A stretch of 7,232 nt of DNA, taken from Dehalococcoidia bacterium. GTDB taxonomy: Bacteria > Chloroflexota > Dehalococcoidia > JACVQG01 > JAHKAY01. The stretch covers positions 1 through 7,232 of the forward strand of contig JASLXN010000073.1 in the NCBI GenBank assembly GCA_030740315.1. The letters are read 5' to 3'. Below the pieces are notes generated by a model, which was given only the letters and a program-made list of their open reading frames with translations, did not search any database and was not told the origin of the DNA. Made by a program: the position numbers and the translations under genes. Below are positions 7,205 to 7,232 of the stretch, piece after piece (position 1 is the stretch's first letter; each line of letters opens with the position of its first letter).

Positions 7205-7232
7205 TCTCGCCCTCAGCTTCTTCTACAACCAC
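7191..7232 (-). CDS. rpoA: Probable C-terminal end of RNA polymerase alpha subunit (5'-truncated)
   Basis: On the minus strand one frame is open from the window edge to a TAA at 7191-7193, giving VVVEEAEGENETP. The other two frames hit stops at 7223-7225 and 7215-7217. An acidic tail and a position immediately before rplQ fit the end of rpoA, which precedes rplQ in most bacteria, and the 14-nt overlap with rplQ matches the packing of the rest of this operon. Only 13 residues are visible and none is diagnostic, so the identity is inferred from gene order. An alternative is that rpoA ends at the TAG at 7223-7225 in another frame. Confidence 0.45.
   Translation of the reverse strand: MVVEEAEGENETP

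Overview
This window looks like ordinary bacterial chromosome with a GC-rich base composition, dense packing and no mobile element, CRISPR array or RNA gene that I can see. Two gene groups point towards each other. Gene content and order fit a member of the Chloroflexota, perhaps a Dehalococcoidia-like lineage: rplQ-truA-rplM-rpsI converges on a phosphohexomutase plus an archaeal-type bifunctional phosphoglucose/phosphomannose isomerase, followed by acyl-CoA dehydrogenases. That placement is inference from memory of gene neighbourhoods, not a search result.

Left, plus strand (about 2-5144): a rightward run of five genes. It starts with the C-terminal end of a protein with hexapeptide (left-handed beta-helix) repeats, probably the tail of a sugar-nucleotide pyrophosphorylase. 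Next come a complete phosphoglucomutase/phosphomannomutase (TTG start) and a complete bifunctional PGI/PMI. Together these three would interconvert fructose-6-P, glucose-6-P and mannose-6-P, convert hexose-6-P to hexose-1-P, and load it onto a nucleotide for glycan, glycolipid or compatible-solute synthesis. Two paralogous acyl-CoA dehydrogenases then follow. The first starts inside the end of the isomerase gene and the second lies 9 nt further on behind a strong Shine-Dalgarno sequence. The genes therefore look co-transcribed, although sugar-phosphate and acyl-CoA chemistry are not obviously one pathway.

Middle (5145-5275): a 131-bp non-coding gap between the convergent groups. It holds a 12-bp tandem duplication and two small hairpins that may help end transcription.

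Right, minus strand (5276-7232): a translation operon read right to left, with a probable last few codons of rpoA, then rplQ (L17), truA (tRNA pseudouridine synthase I), rplM (L13) and rpsI (S9). Genes overlap by 4-14 nt or are 3 nt apart, so translational coupling is likely.

I did not find a clearly undescribed system. The most interesting point is the acyl-CoA dehydrogenase pair. Both have the catalytic-base arrangement of isovaleryl-/long-chain enzymes, and the first copy differs from the second at a normally conserved flavin-contact motif, which raises the possibility of a heteromeric enzyme.
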